Shown piece by piece: positions 55,074 through 64,000 of a stretch of DNA of 64,000 nucleotides (its first letter is position 1; each line of letters begins with the position of its first letter). Source of the stretch: an uncultured Prevotellaceae bacterium (GTDB lineage: Bacteria; Bacteroidota; Bacteroidia; Bacteroidales; Bacteroidaceae). The stretch spans positions 30,063-94,062 of the forward strand of contig CAMNIN010000008.1 of assembly GCA_946540735.1 (NCBI GenBank), written 5' to 3'. A program made the translations under genes and the position numbers. The notes beneath the pieces were generated by a model. The model was not told the origin of the DNA. It worked only from the letters and a program-made list of their open reading frames with translations, and ran no database searches.

Positions 55074-56876
55074 ATGCAAGACATTAGGAATATCGCCATC
55101 ATCGCCCATGTCGACCATGGAAAGACCACACTTGTCGACAAGATGATGCTTGCGGGCAATCTTTTCCGTGAGGGAAAAGAAATCGGCAATCAAGTGCTCG
55201 ACAGCAACGACCTGGAGAGAGAGCGTGGCATCACCATTCTCTCCAAAAACGTTTCCATCAACTACAAAGGCACCAAAATCAATATCATCGACACTCCGGG
55301 ACACTCTGACTTCGGAGGAGAGGTGGAACGCGTGCTCAATATGGCCGACGGTTGTCTGCTGCTCGTCGATGCTTTCGAGGGACCGATGCCCCAGACCCGT
55401 TTCGTCTTGCAGAAAGCCCTTGAGATTGGCCTTAAACCCATTGTGGTGGTCAATAAAGTAGACAAGCCCAACTGCCGCCCTGAAGAGGTGTATGAGATGG
55501 TGTTCGACCTTATGTTTGCCCTTAACGCCACAGAGGACCAGCTCGACTTCCCCGTGGTGTATGGAAGTGCCAAAAACGGTTGGATGGGTGAGGACTACAA
55601 CACCCCGACGGGAGACATCACCTATCTGCTCGACAAGATCATCGAGGTCATACCGGCTCCAGAGGTCATTGAGGGCACTCCGCAGATGCTGATCACCTCG
55701 CTGGATTACTCCAACTACACAGGCCGCATAGCCGTGGGTCGTGTGCACCGTGGCACCCTCACCGAGGGCATGAACATCACTGTGGCTCACCGGGACGGCT
55801 CTTTGGAGAAGACCAAGATCAAGGAGCTCCACACCTTTGAGGGGATGGGCCATGTGCGCACCCATGAGGTAGGCAGTGGAGATATCTGTGCCATCATCGG
55901 ACTGGAGCATTTCGAGATCGGCGACACCATCTGTGATTTTGAGAATCCCGAGCCATTGCCCCCGATCACCATCGACGAACCGACGATGAGCATGCTTTTC
56001 ACCATCAACGACTCGCCTTTCTTCGGTAAGGAGGGAAAATGGTGCACTTCAAGGCATATCAATGAGAGGCTCCAGAAGGAGCTGGAGAAAAACCTCGCGC
56101 TCAAGGTCGAGGAGTTGGAAGGATACACCGACCGCTGGATTGTGAGCGGGCGCGGTGTGCTTCATCTCTCCGTGCTCATCGAGACCATGCGCCGCGAGGG
56201 GTATGAGTTGCAGGTAGGCCAGCCGCAGGTCATCTACAAGGAGATTAATGGCGTGAAGTGTGAGCCGATAGAGGAGTTGACCATCAACGTGCCCGAGGAG
56301 TTTGCCAGCAAGATGATCGATATGGTGACCCGTCGTAAAGGCGAGGTGACATCCATGGAGACGCAGGGTGACCGCACCAACATCGAGTTCGACATCCCCT
56401 CACGCGGCATTATCGGTCTGCGTACCAATGTGCTCACGGCCAGTCAGGGAGAGGCCATCATGGCTCACCGTTACAAGGAGTACCAACCCTTCAAAGGTGA
56501 AATCTCGCGTCGCGTCAACGGATCAATGATAGCCATGGAGACGGGCACGGCCTTTGCTTATTCCATCGACAAGTTGCAGGACCGCGGCAAGTTCTTCATC
56601 GACCCGGGTGAGGAGGTTTATGCCGGTCAGGTGGTGGGAGAGCATGTGCACGACAACGACCTTGTGATCAATGTCACCAAAGCCAAGCAGCTCACCAATG
56701 TCAGGGCCAGCGGCAGTGACGAGAAAGCCAGGATCATCCCCAAAGTGGTCATGAGCCTTGAGGAATGCCTGGAGTATATCAAAGGCGACGAACTGGTGGA
56801 GGTCACTCCCAAGAGCATGCGCATGCGCAAGACGATTCTCGACCACAACGACCGTAAGCGCAGCCAGAAGGAGTAG
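55074..56876 (+). CDS. typA: Translational GTPase TypA/BipA
   Basis: [48 protein letters not shown]. Confidence 0.97.
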   Translation: MQDIRNIAIIAHVDHGKTTLVDKMMLAGNLFREGKEIGNQVLDSNDLERERGITILSKNVSINYKGTKINIIDTPGHSDFGGEVERVLNMADGCLLLVDAFEGPMPQTRFVLQKALEIGLKPIVVVNKVDKPNCRPEEVYEMVFDLMFALNATEDQLDFPVVYGSAKNGWMGEDYNTPTGDITYLLDKIIEVIPAPEVIEGTPQMLITSLDYSNYTGRIAVGRVHRGTLTEGMNITVAHRDGSLEKTKIKELHTFEGMGHVRTHEVGSGDICAIIGLEHFEIGDTICDFENPEPLPPITIDEPTMSMLFTINDSPFFGKEGKWCTSRHINERLQKELEKNLALKVEELEGYTDRWIVSGRGVLHLSVLIETMRREGYELQVGQPQVIYKEINGVKCEPIEELTINVPEEFASKMIDMVTRRKGEVTSMETQGDRTNIEFDIPSRGIIGLRTNVLTASQGEAIMAHRYKEYQPFKGEISRRVNGSMIAMETGTAFAYSIDKLQDRGKFFIDPGEEVYAGQVVGEHVHDNDLVINVTKAKQLTNVRASGSDEKARIIPKVVMSLEECLEYIKGDELVEVTPKSMRMRKTILDHNDRKRSQKE

Positions 56877-56911
56877 GGGCGGGATAAGCCCCGCTGAGGT
56901 TAAGCAGTGGA

Positions 56912-58249
56912 ATGGATGAAGAAAAAGCCTATAGAGTGGTATCTATGTCTGAAAAAGATAACGTGTTCCCTCAAAAGTGTTGTTGGCTTTTCATCATGAT
57001 TCTGATGTCATTGGCTGCTTGTGAAAGGCATCTAGGGCGTGACAAATTTTTTGTCATGGCAGATTCATTGATGGATTCACGTCCCGATTCAGCCCTTCTT
57101 CTTCTTGAGGCTATGGGTGTCGATTCCTCCTCATTCGACAAGAAAGAATCTATGCGTTGGTCATTGCTGAAAGCGAAGGCGCAGAACAAGGCATTCGCTC
57201 CAATGCCTTCCGATAGTGTGTTCCTTGATGTGGTGAGATATTATGATCGCTGCGGATACAACAATGACCGTGTCCTCGCACACTATTTGTTCGGATGCAT
57301 CGCGCGTGACCGCAACGATGCTCCACAAGCTTTGGAGCGCTATATGGAAGCCGCAGCCATTGCCGATACCACGGAGGCGGATTGTGATTATGCTACACTA
57401 CTTGGAATATATGGTCAGATGGCAGACATATACTATCGCCAAAACCTTCCCAAAGAAGAAATTTGGGCATTGTCCATGGCAGGTGAATATTCTCTTAAGG
57501 CAGGTAATGTGCGCAACTACATCAAATGTATCGAACTGTTGGTAAGACCTTATTACGAGCTGGATGATACAGCAGGTATCTTCGAAGCGACATTTCACGC
57601 ACATGACCTTTATTTGAAAAACGGTTTCATTTGAGAGGCCTCTTCTGTTTATCCTACTGCTATTTTCATTTATCTCAAGCAAGGCAGGTACGAAGAAGCC
57701 CGGGTGCTAATGAATGATTTCGAGCAGAACTCAGGTCTTTTCAGGGATGGAGAAATAGCCACAAGGCAAAGAAAATACGAGTATTTTCGTGGAATGTATT
57801 ATGAAGGAGTCCAAAAACTGGACTCGGCAGAGTACCACTACAGGAAAGTGCTCAGATACGGATATTCTTTCGAGGGTTACAAAGGTCTTCTCTCCGTCTA
57901 CAGCACGAGAGGATTAGTTGACTCCGTGCGGAAATACGCACCGCTGTATTTGCAAAGCGTTGATGAGGCCAATGCCAAGTTACGGACAGATGCCGTGTTG
58001 AATATATGTTCTCTCTATCTTCCTGATTTCTATCTGGAGATACGGGATGCTTATGGGTTATCACCATTGGAACTGCAGACGACACTTTTGTTGTGCCTTG
58101 GCATTTCCAATGCAGATATGCTATACATTCTCGGCAAGAGCAGTCAGCATATCACCAACACCAAGAAAAGTGCTAATCAAAAAATCTTCAACGACGGAAA
58201 GGCAAGTTCTTTGCGCCGGAATTTGATGCAAAAACTCGGCTGCTTTTAA
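56912..58249 (+). pseudogene. TPR-containing regulator-like lipoprotein interrupted by an in-frame TGA
   Basis: ORFs 56912-57634 and 57704-58249 are in the same frame; read-through gives ...LKNGFI*EASSVYPTAIFIYLKQGRYEEARVLMNDF. Helical/TPR-like 5' part, HTH-like 3' end (LSPLELQTTLLLCLGISNADMLYILGKSSQHITNTKKSANQKIF). Confidence 0.72.
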
Positions 58250-58515
58250 ATAGACAACGATTCTCATCGGTTGTTGACATATAGATCATCATACTATAGA
58301 ATAATATCTTCAAATATCTAAACAAGGTGTGAAGGTCTTCTTTTTCATCATTTGTGTAATTATTGTGTAATAATAATACAAGAGACTGTAAAACAGGAAG
58401 ATATGGTCAGGTAAACAGCCATTTTGGGTGGAATTTATTCTTGTTTGACTTAAAAAAAACAGAAAAACCGTCCAAGATTCCTACAATAGTCACTATCTTT
58501 GTCGGCAATTATTCG

Positions 58516-58523
58516 TATCTTTG
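58516..58523 (+). promoter_or_regulatory. -7 element TAtcTTTG, duplicated at 58494-58501
   Basis: TATCTTTGTCG occurs twice, 22 bp apart. Confidence 0.5.
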
Positions 58524-58569
58524 TCGCACCCAAGAAAGGACGACGGTGAAACTTTACGCTGTTGTCAAA

Positions 58570-58602
58570 GAAATGGCCGGGGCATCGAGCCCCGCCCATT
58601 TC
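58570..58602. other. Stable hairpin in putative leader of the 58753 gene
   Basis: GAAATGG-C-CGGGGC-atcga-GCCCCG-C-CCATTTC. Confidence 0.7.
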
Positions 58603-58752
58603 TACCCAAGAAAGGACTCTGGCTCACATTGTCTGTTGTCTGCCTGGCGGGTCTGAAGGGTTGCGGCTATTGCCTTAGCAACATAGGGTCACTGGTCTGA
58701 GATTGGGGAGTACTATACTACATTTACATATGGTTTTATTCTGACAAACAAA

Positions 58753-59529
58753 ATGAAACGTTTATTTATCGCTCTAATAATGCCATTTGTGGCATTCCTT
58801 GCAAATGCACAGTCTTGTCCTGACGACGACCACCCGCATTTGATCGACCTTGGACTGCCTTCTGGAACGAAATGGTCATGCTGTAATATCGGAGCTGCCA
58901 AGCCCGAGGAATTTGGTGACTACTATGCGTGGGGTGAGACCAACGATAAGATGATTTATGATTGGAGCACCTACATGTATTGTGACGGCAGCGAAGACAC
59001 CTGCCATGATCTCGGCAGCGATATAGCCGGTACTGATTACGATGTCGCCCACGTGAAATGGGGTGGCAGTTGGGTGATGCCGTCTATCGACCAAATCCTG
59101 GAACTGCTCACCGACTGTTCATACATCAACACATCAGTGAATGGTGTCAATGGTGGAATGATTACTGGTCCTAGTGGCGGAACTATATTCTTTCCTTTTG
59201 CGGGACAGCGTCATTCAGATGTTTACAGCATCGGTGACTTCTGCCAATACTGGGCGTCCACGCTACTGCCGTATAATTCTCGTTACGCATACGTCCTGTT
59301 TTTATCGAACAATTACATTTTAGGCCAAGACGATCGTTGTTGCGGTCATACAGTCCGCCCCGTTATGAGTGATCCCAGCAACATCAATCTCCCAGAATCA
59401 TCTTCAGGCAAATTCAACCATGCTGTCTACAATATTTATGGCATAAAGGTGGCTGACGCCGCCGATAACATACCCTCCCTGCATCCCGGTATCTACATCA
59501 TCAATGGCAAAAAGATGGTCTTAGAATAA
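58753..59529 (+). CDS. Secreted protein with FISUMP/DUF1566-like domain and C-terminal sorting-like segment
   Basis: DLGLPSGTKWSCCNIGAAKPEEFGDYYAWGET...WGGSWVMPSIDQI; C-terminal VYNIYGIKVADAADNIPSLHPGIYIINGKKMVLE. Confidence 0.75.
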   Translation: MKRLFIALIMPFVAFLANAQSCPDDDHPHLIDLGLPSGTKWSCCNIGAAKPEEFGDYYAWGETNDKMIYDWSTYMYCDGSEDTCHDLGSDIAGTDYDVAHVKWGGSWVMPSIDQILELLTDCSYINTSVNGVNGGMITGPSGGTIFFPFAGQRHSDVYSIGDFCQYWASTLLPYNSRYAYVLFLSNNYILGQDDRCCGHTVRPVMSDPSNINLPESSSGKFNHAVYNIYGIKVADAADNIPSLHPGIYIINGKKMVLE

Positions 59530-59766
59530 ATGGGTTGGTCGACTCTCTCCGTGGCGACCGCCTGGCCCGACGGCGGTACGGCCTGCACTTTGACGGCCTA
59601 CGAAGCCCTGGGAAGGGCTGTCCGCCAGTACGTCCCTGTACCCGGCTTCGGGCTTGCTAAATAACTGAAATATTCAGGCTAAAGCCATTTCCATTTTGGC
59701 TTTCAGAGAATAGTTATATAGAAGAATAGGGAATTTAAATAATATTTGTTGAGATAATCTTCAATT

Positions 59767-59901
59767 ATGGCAAGAAAGAAAAGAAGGCACCTGAACTCTT
59801 GGCGGATATACTTCACCGACGGCAGAGTGACGAAGTACGTCTATAGTGCTGCTGGCGAGACACCCTCTGCCCGGGTGTCGCATGTCACAAGGATTCGATG
59901 A
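59767..59901 (+). CDS. Small basic ORF, 44 aa, uncertain
   Basis: MARKKRRHLNSWRIYFTDGRVTKYVYSAAGETPSARVSHVTRIR*; overlaps the 3' end of mtnN by 17 bp. Confidence 0.3.
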   Translation: MARKKRRHLNSWRIYFTDGRVTKYVYSAAGETPSARVSHVTRIR

Positions 59902-60568
59902 ATGTCCGTGTCACTTCAAAGGAGCCATTGGCCAGCCGGTTCCAGAAATCAAAATATTGGGAGGCCTTGTCATCGCTCAGTGGTACGTCGCTGATGACGC
60001 GGAAGGAGAGGAAGGGCACTCCGCGCAGATGGCAGACCTGGGCGATGGCGCAACTCTCCATGTCGACAGCTATGGCCTGCGGGAAATTCTTCAAAATGCC
60101 ACGCATCTTCTCCTGGCTGTCGACAAACCAGTCGCCGCTCACCATCAGTCCGCCATGCACAGGCGTTTCGCAAGAGAGATGGAGAGCCTTGTCGATGAGT
60201 TCGGCGGGAGCTGTATAAAAGGCGGGCATGCCGACCAATTGGCCGTATTCCACCTCACTGCCGCAATACACGTCGTGGTAGCGGTATTCCGTGCCCACCA
60301 CCACATCGGTGACATGAAGATGGGAGGCGGCACCGCCTGCACAGCCAGTAGAGATGATGATGCCGGGGTGGTAGTGGTCGATCATCTCCACAGCTCCAAC
60401 GGCAGCGTTCACTTTGCCGATGCCGCATTTCTGCATCACGATGGTCTTGTCGCTTATCTTTCCGATGGTGAACGATTTTCCAGCATACTGCTCCGTCTTG
60501 GCCTCGGTGAGCAGACCGCATAATTGGACGAATTCCTTGTCCATGGCCACAATGATTCCTATAGTCAT
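59885..60568 (-). CDS. mtnN: 5'-methylthioadenosine/S-adenosylhomocysteine nucleosidase
   Basis: IGIIVAMDKEFVQL, KCGIGKVNAAVGA, ISTGCAGG, AVDMESCAIAQVCH, RVISDVPLSDD. Confidence 0.92.
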   Translation of the reverse strand: MTIGIIVAMDKEFVQLCGLLTEAKTEQYAGKSFTIGKISDKTIVMQKCGIGKVNAAVGAVEMIDHYHPGIIISTGCAGGAASHLHVTDVVVGTEYRYHDVYCGSEVEYGQLVGMPAFYTAPAELIDKALHLSCETPVHGGLMVSGDWFVDSQEKMRGILKNFPQAIAVDMESCAIAQVCHLRGVPFLSFRVISDVPLSDDKASQYFDFWNRLANGSFEVTRTFIESL

Positions 60569-60644
60569 GATTTCTATTGTTTGGGTTTGAATGCAAAAAT
60601 ACGAATTATTTTCCTTAAACTTTCATTCTTTGCAAATAATTCCT

Positions 60645-60652
60645 TACCTTTG
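60645..60652 (+). promoter_or_regulatory. -7 element TAccTTTG upstream of ilvE
   Basis: TAnnTTTG match, 40 bp upstream of start. Confidence 0.55.
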
Positions 60653-60691
60653 CATAAAAAGTAACAGGAAAAACTAAATATACTGTCAATT

Positions 60692-61714
60692 ATGAAAAAT
60701 CTGGATTGGGGAAGTTTGTCGTTTGGCTATATGCCGACGGATTACAACGTGCGGTGCTACTACCGCGATGGAAAATGGGGCGAGATAGAAGTCTGTTCCG
60801 ACGAGTTCCTGAAAATTCACATGGCGGCTACGTGCCTGCACTATGGGCAGGAGGCTTTCGAGGGACTGAAAGCCTATAGGTGCCCGGATGGCAAAGTGCG
60901 GGTGTTCAGGGTGGACGAGAATGCCGCCCGTCTGCAGAGCACTTGCCGGGGAATCATGATGCCAGAGGTGCCAACCGAGCTTTTCGAGGAAATGGTGGCC
61001 AAGGTGGTCAGACTCAATCAGGAGTATATCCCGACCTATGAGAGTGGTGCTACACTGTATATCAGACCACTGCTCATCGGTACTTCAGCTCAGGTGGGTG
61101 TGCACCCCGCAAAAGAATACCTCTTCCTGATTTTCGTCACTCCCGTGGGGCCTTATTTCAAGGGCGGATTCGCTGCTAACCCCTACGTCATCATACGTGA
61201 CTACGACCGCTCGGCTCCGCTCGGCACGGGCAAGTACAAAGTAGGTGGCAACTACGCTGCCTCGCTTTTTGCCAATAACCTGGCTCATGAGAAAGGCTAT
61301 GCCTGTGAGTTCTATCTCGACGCCAAAGAGAAGAAATACATGGATGAGTGCGGCGCTGCCAATTTCTTCGGTATCAAGGAGAATACTTACGTCACCCCGA
61401 AATCGACGTCTATCCTGCCTTCGATCACCAACAAGAGCCTCATGCAAGTGGCTGAGGACCTTGGCATGAAGGTGGAGCGCAGACCCATTCCGGAAGAGGA
61501 ACTGGCCACCTTCGAAGAGGCTGGAGCTTGTGGTACGGCTGCTGTCATCAGTCCGATTTCCTATATCGACGACCTCGATACCGGTGAGCGTTTCACCTTC
61601 AGCAAGGACGGACAACCAGGACCGGTTTCCCGCAAGCTGTATGACACGCTCAGAGGCATCCAGTATGGCACCATCGAGGACAAGCACGGATGGACTAAAG
61701 TGATCATTGGATGA
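60692..61714 (+). CDS. ilvE: Branched-chain amino acid aminotransferase
   Basis: [79 protein letters not shown]. Confidence 0.96.
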   Translation: MKNLDWGSLSFGYMPTDYNVRCYYRDGKWGEIEVCSDEFLKIHMAATCLHYGQEAFEGLKAYRCPDGKVRVFRVDENAARLQSTCRGIMMPEVPTELFEEMVAKVVRLNQEYIPTYESGATLYIRPLLIGTSAQVGVHPAKEYLFLIFVTPVGPYFKGGFAANPYVIIRDYDRSAPLGTGKYKVGGNYAASLFANNLAHEKGYACEFYLDAKEKKYMDECGAANFFGIKENTYVTPKSTSILPSITNKSLMQVAEDLGMKVERRPIPEEELATFEEAGACGTAAVISPISYIDDLDTGERFTFSKDGQPGPVSRKLYDTLRGIQYGTIEDKHGWTKVIIG

Positions 61715-62481
61715 GCAAAGGGAAATTGGCGAAATTCGCCGATATGCAACGATACGAGAACGTGTTCCAGTACCCTTATTCGGTAGTGGAACACGTTCCA
61801 TTCGATATGCAAGGTCACTGGCGAGAACAGTATTTCCATAACGACCATCCCATCGTGCTCGAACTGGGATGTGGAAAGGGGGAGTATACTGTCGGATTGG
61901 CTCGTATCTTTCCCGATATCAATTTCATCGGAGTGGATATCAAGGGAGCACGTATGTGGACAGGTGCGACGCAGGCATTGAATGAGCATTTGCCCAATGT
62001 GGCTTTCCTCCGTACCAACATTGAGATCATCGACCGCTTTTTCGGCCCGGATGAGGTGCAGGAGATCTGGCTCACTTTCAGCGACCCGCAGATGAAAAAC
62101 CCCCGGAAGAGGCTCACCAGTACCTTTTTCATGGAGCGCTATCGCAAGTTCCTGGTCGACGGGGGACTGATCCATCTCAAGACCGACTCCAATTTCCTCT
62201 TCACTTACACCACCTTCATGGTGGAGAAAAACCATTTGCCATTGCTGCTCCGCACTGAGGACCTCTATCATACGGAGGGTATCGATGAGGCCACACAGCA
62301 GATCCTCTCCATCCACACCTATTATGAGAATATGTGGATCGAGCGGGGACTCAATATCCGATACCTGAAATTCCGCTTGCCACACGGCGGCGACTTGCAA
62401 GAACCCGACGTGGAAATCCCCCTCGACGAGTATCGCAGTTACAGGCGTGACAAGCGATCCTCGCTGACCAGTGCCAAATAG
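61711..62481 (+). CDS. trmB: tRNA (guanine-N7-)-methyltransferase
   Basis: [58 protein letters not shown] overlap with ilvE. Confidence 0.95.
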   Translation: MSKGKLAKFADMQRYENVFQYPYSVVEHVPFDMQGHWREQYFHNDHPIVLELGCGKGEYTVGLARIFPDINFIGVDIKGARMWTGATQALNEHLPNVAFLRTNIEIIDRFFGPDEVQEIWLTFSDPQMKNPRKRLTSTFFMERYRKFLVDGGLIHLKTDSNFLFTYTTFMVEKNHLPLLLRTEDLYHTEGIDEATQQILSIHTYYENMWIERGLNIRYLKFRLPHGGDLQEPDVEIPLDEYRSYRRDKRSSLTSAK

Positions 62482-62492
62482 TGACAAATAAG

Positions 62493-62517
62493 CAATCCCC
62501 TCAACGAGAGGGGATTG
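62493..62517. terminator. Hairpin terminator between convergent trmB and esterase genes
   Basis: CAATCCCCTC-aacga-GAGGGGATTG, 10-bp perfect stem. Confidence 0.65.
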
Positions 62518-62548
62518 TACGTTTTCAGGAAGTTGGATTAGCAGAGTC

Positions 62549-63838
62549 TTATTTCAACCGTGACTTGATCCATTCCATCTGTTTTTTGTTGGTGGCATCA
62601 GAGGTCCAATGCTCATTGATGGGGGTGATCAGACTCTCTTTCTCGCACGGCAAGGTGTTCCATACCGCATACGACGTGGTGGGTGGACAGGTGTTGTCAT
62701 TGAAGCCCCAGGTGAGGAATGACGGACAGGTGACATATCGGGCGAAATTCACTACGTCGTAGTAGGCCATTGTGCGCAGGTTGGCCTCTGTATACCACTC
62801 ATCCTTGAAATGCGGATAGCCGCTTGTGAGACCGGCACTGCCTGCTGCCATGTCGCTCAATGCGGGATGGTTGGCCACGCAGAGGGTCACACGCTTGTCG
62901 AGAGCGGCAGTGATGATCGATAAAGCTCCGCCTTGGCTGCCACCCATCACAGCCACGTTCTTGCCGTCCCATTCGGGCAGTGAGGTGAGGAAATCGATGC
63001 AGCGCACCAATCCCAGATAGACATGACGCATGTAGTAGTGGTCGGGGGAGTCGAGACCCATCTCCAGGTATTCGCTGAACGCAGAGCGGATATCATTGAA
63101 GTCGCTCTCGTTCATGGTGGGCCGCATGCCATGGATCTCGGTCACGAAGCGGATCATGTTGTTTTCTTGATAGTAGGGCCTGGAAGTCACTTCCTTGATG
63201 GTCTTCACACCTGCCCCCGGGGGTGTGAATACCACCGGACAACTGCGCTCCTTGGCATTTTTCGGATAGAGCAGATAACCGTAGAGCCTATGGCGGCGGT
63301 CCACCTGCAATTTCACCAGATAGACATCCTCCACGTCGTCGCACATTTCTTTCACCTTTTCAATCTCGTATTTCAAAGGTAGAGTAGCGTTCTCTGCCAC
63401 CGCATTTTTCCAATAGTCCATGAAATCGCGAGGCTCCTGGGTGAAGGGCTTGATCTGTTCGGGAGAGAATCCCACCTTCACATGGTGCTGGTAGGTGACG
63501 CCATCGACGGTGGCCTTCAAGCGCAGGTCGCGGAACCCGGGTTTCTTGCTGGTACCGATGTTGATCACCGCCCTGCCATTCTTGAGCGTTGTCTTGCCCT
63601 CTTTGTCGCTTTTGAGCAGGTCGGTTCCGATGCTGTATTCCACCACGGCATCGCAGGGTATGCCGTATTTGTAGAACTGCACCTCGATCTTGGCATTTTC
63701 GCCAGTTTTGTAGATCCAGTCGGCATGATCGGGGACGGTCACCCACAGGTAGTCGCTGCGGTAGGGGTAATTCTCCGCATACAAGGCCAGACTGCAAAAT
63801 AAGCTGACCCAAAGAATCAGTAGTGATTTGTTTTTCAT
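62549..63838 (-). CDS. Acetylxylan esterase / cephalosporin-C deacetylase (AXE1-type)
   Basis: PFTQEPRDFMDYWKNAVAEN; GGSQGGALSIITAALDKRVTLCVANHPALSD nucleophile elbow. Start at internal Met (MKNKSLLILWVSLFCSLALYAE) preferred. Confidence 0.9.
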   Translation of the reverse strand: MKNKSLLILWVSLFCSLALYAENYPYRSDYLWVTVPDHADWIYKTGENAKIEVQFYKYGIPCDAVVEYSIGTDLLKSDKEGKTTLKNGRAVINIGTSKKPGFRDLRLKATVDGVTYQHHVKVGFSPEQIKPFTQEPRDFMDYWKNAVAENATLPLKYEIEKVKEMCDDVEDVYLVKLQVDRRHRLYGYLLYPKNAKERSCPVVFTPPGAGVKTIKEVTSRPYYQENNMIRFVTEIHGMRPTMNESDFNDIRSAFSEYLEMGLDSPDHYYMRHVYLGLVRCIDFLTSLPEWDGKNVAVMGGSQGGALSIITAALDKRVTLCVANHPALSDMAAGSAGLTSGYPHFKDEWYTEANLRTMAYYDVVNFARYVTCPSFLTWGFNDNTCPPTTSYAVWNTLPCEKESLITPINEHWTSDATNKKQMEWIKSRLK

Positions 63839-63865
63839 ATCCGTAGCTTGTTTGTTTCCTTGTTG

Positions 63866-63873
63866 CAAAGGTA
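63866..63873 (-). promoter_or_regulatory. -7 element TAccTTTG upstream of esterase
   Basis: TAnnTTTG match on minus strand. Confidence 0.55.
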
Positions 63874-64000
63874 CGAATAAGTGAGAGAAGTGCCAAATAT
63901 ATTTGAGCAATTCCGAACGGGAGTGCTTTCGGCGAAGCCTCAAATAGTAATTACTCAGCACCTAAGTAAGCATAGCCATTCGGGTGGATTTGCATTTGTT

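Noticed and set aside
57704-58249. Independent 181-aa gene
   Set aside because: Same frame as 56912-57634 with a single TGA between; treated as one interrupted gene. Selenocysteine or recoding was considered, but no SECIS-like structure or Sec machinery is visible.
59530-59720. tRNA or known structured RNA
   Set aside because: No cloverleaf, anticodon arm or recognisable family could be built by eye.

Overview
The window looks like a Bacteroidales chromosome segment, most likely Prevotella-like. The evidence is TAnnTTTG-type promoters, DUF4840, DUF5715-like and DoxX/BT_3928-like genes, and the ftsX-DUF3098-uppP-truB-queA-folK cluster. Positions 1-1000 are the edge of an exopolysaccharide locus. 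About 24.5-64 kb is mostly housekeeping: xth, folE, tpiA, CCA-adding enzyme, an RND efflux operon, lpxA, ftsX, uppP, truB, queA, folK, rpsO, typA, mtnN, ilvE and trmB. About 1-24.3 kb is accessory. Two paralogous three-gene loci (BspA-like LRR_5 surface protein, a 59-aa small ORF, then a DUF285 LRR protein with a dockerin-like tail) face each other. Between them lies an ~8.6 kb island with two AAA-ATPase/PD-(D/E)XK genes, a tandem pair of Rpn nucleases, an Rpn gene lacking its catalytic core, and an AbiE toxin-antitoxin locus whose toxin is broken by an internal deletion. An orphan dockerin tail is also stranded in the island. A tyrosine-recombinase gene flanked by 12-bp direct repeats lies just outside it. 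A palindromic repeat (GTAGAGACGTCACATYGGGGCGTCTCC) recurs across the accessory region, bounds the Rpn duplication, and forms a 12-copy tandem array upstream of tpiA. A 1929-aa DUF4011-helicase-Vsr-like-DUF3320 protein, a candidate antiphage protein, sits between lpxA and a radical SAM gene. All calls come from reading the sequence and the supplied ORFs; no database search was run.
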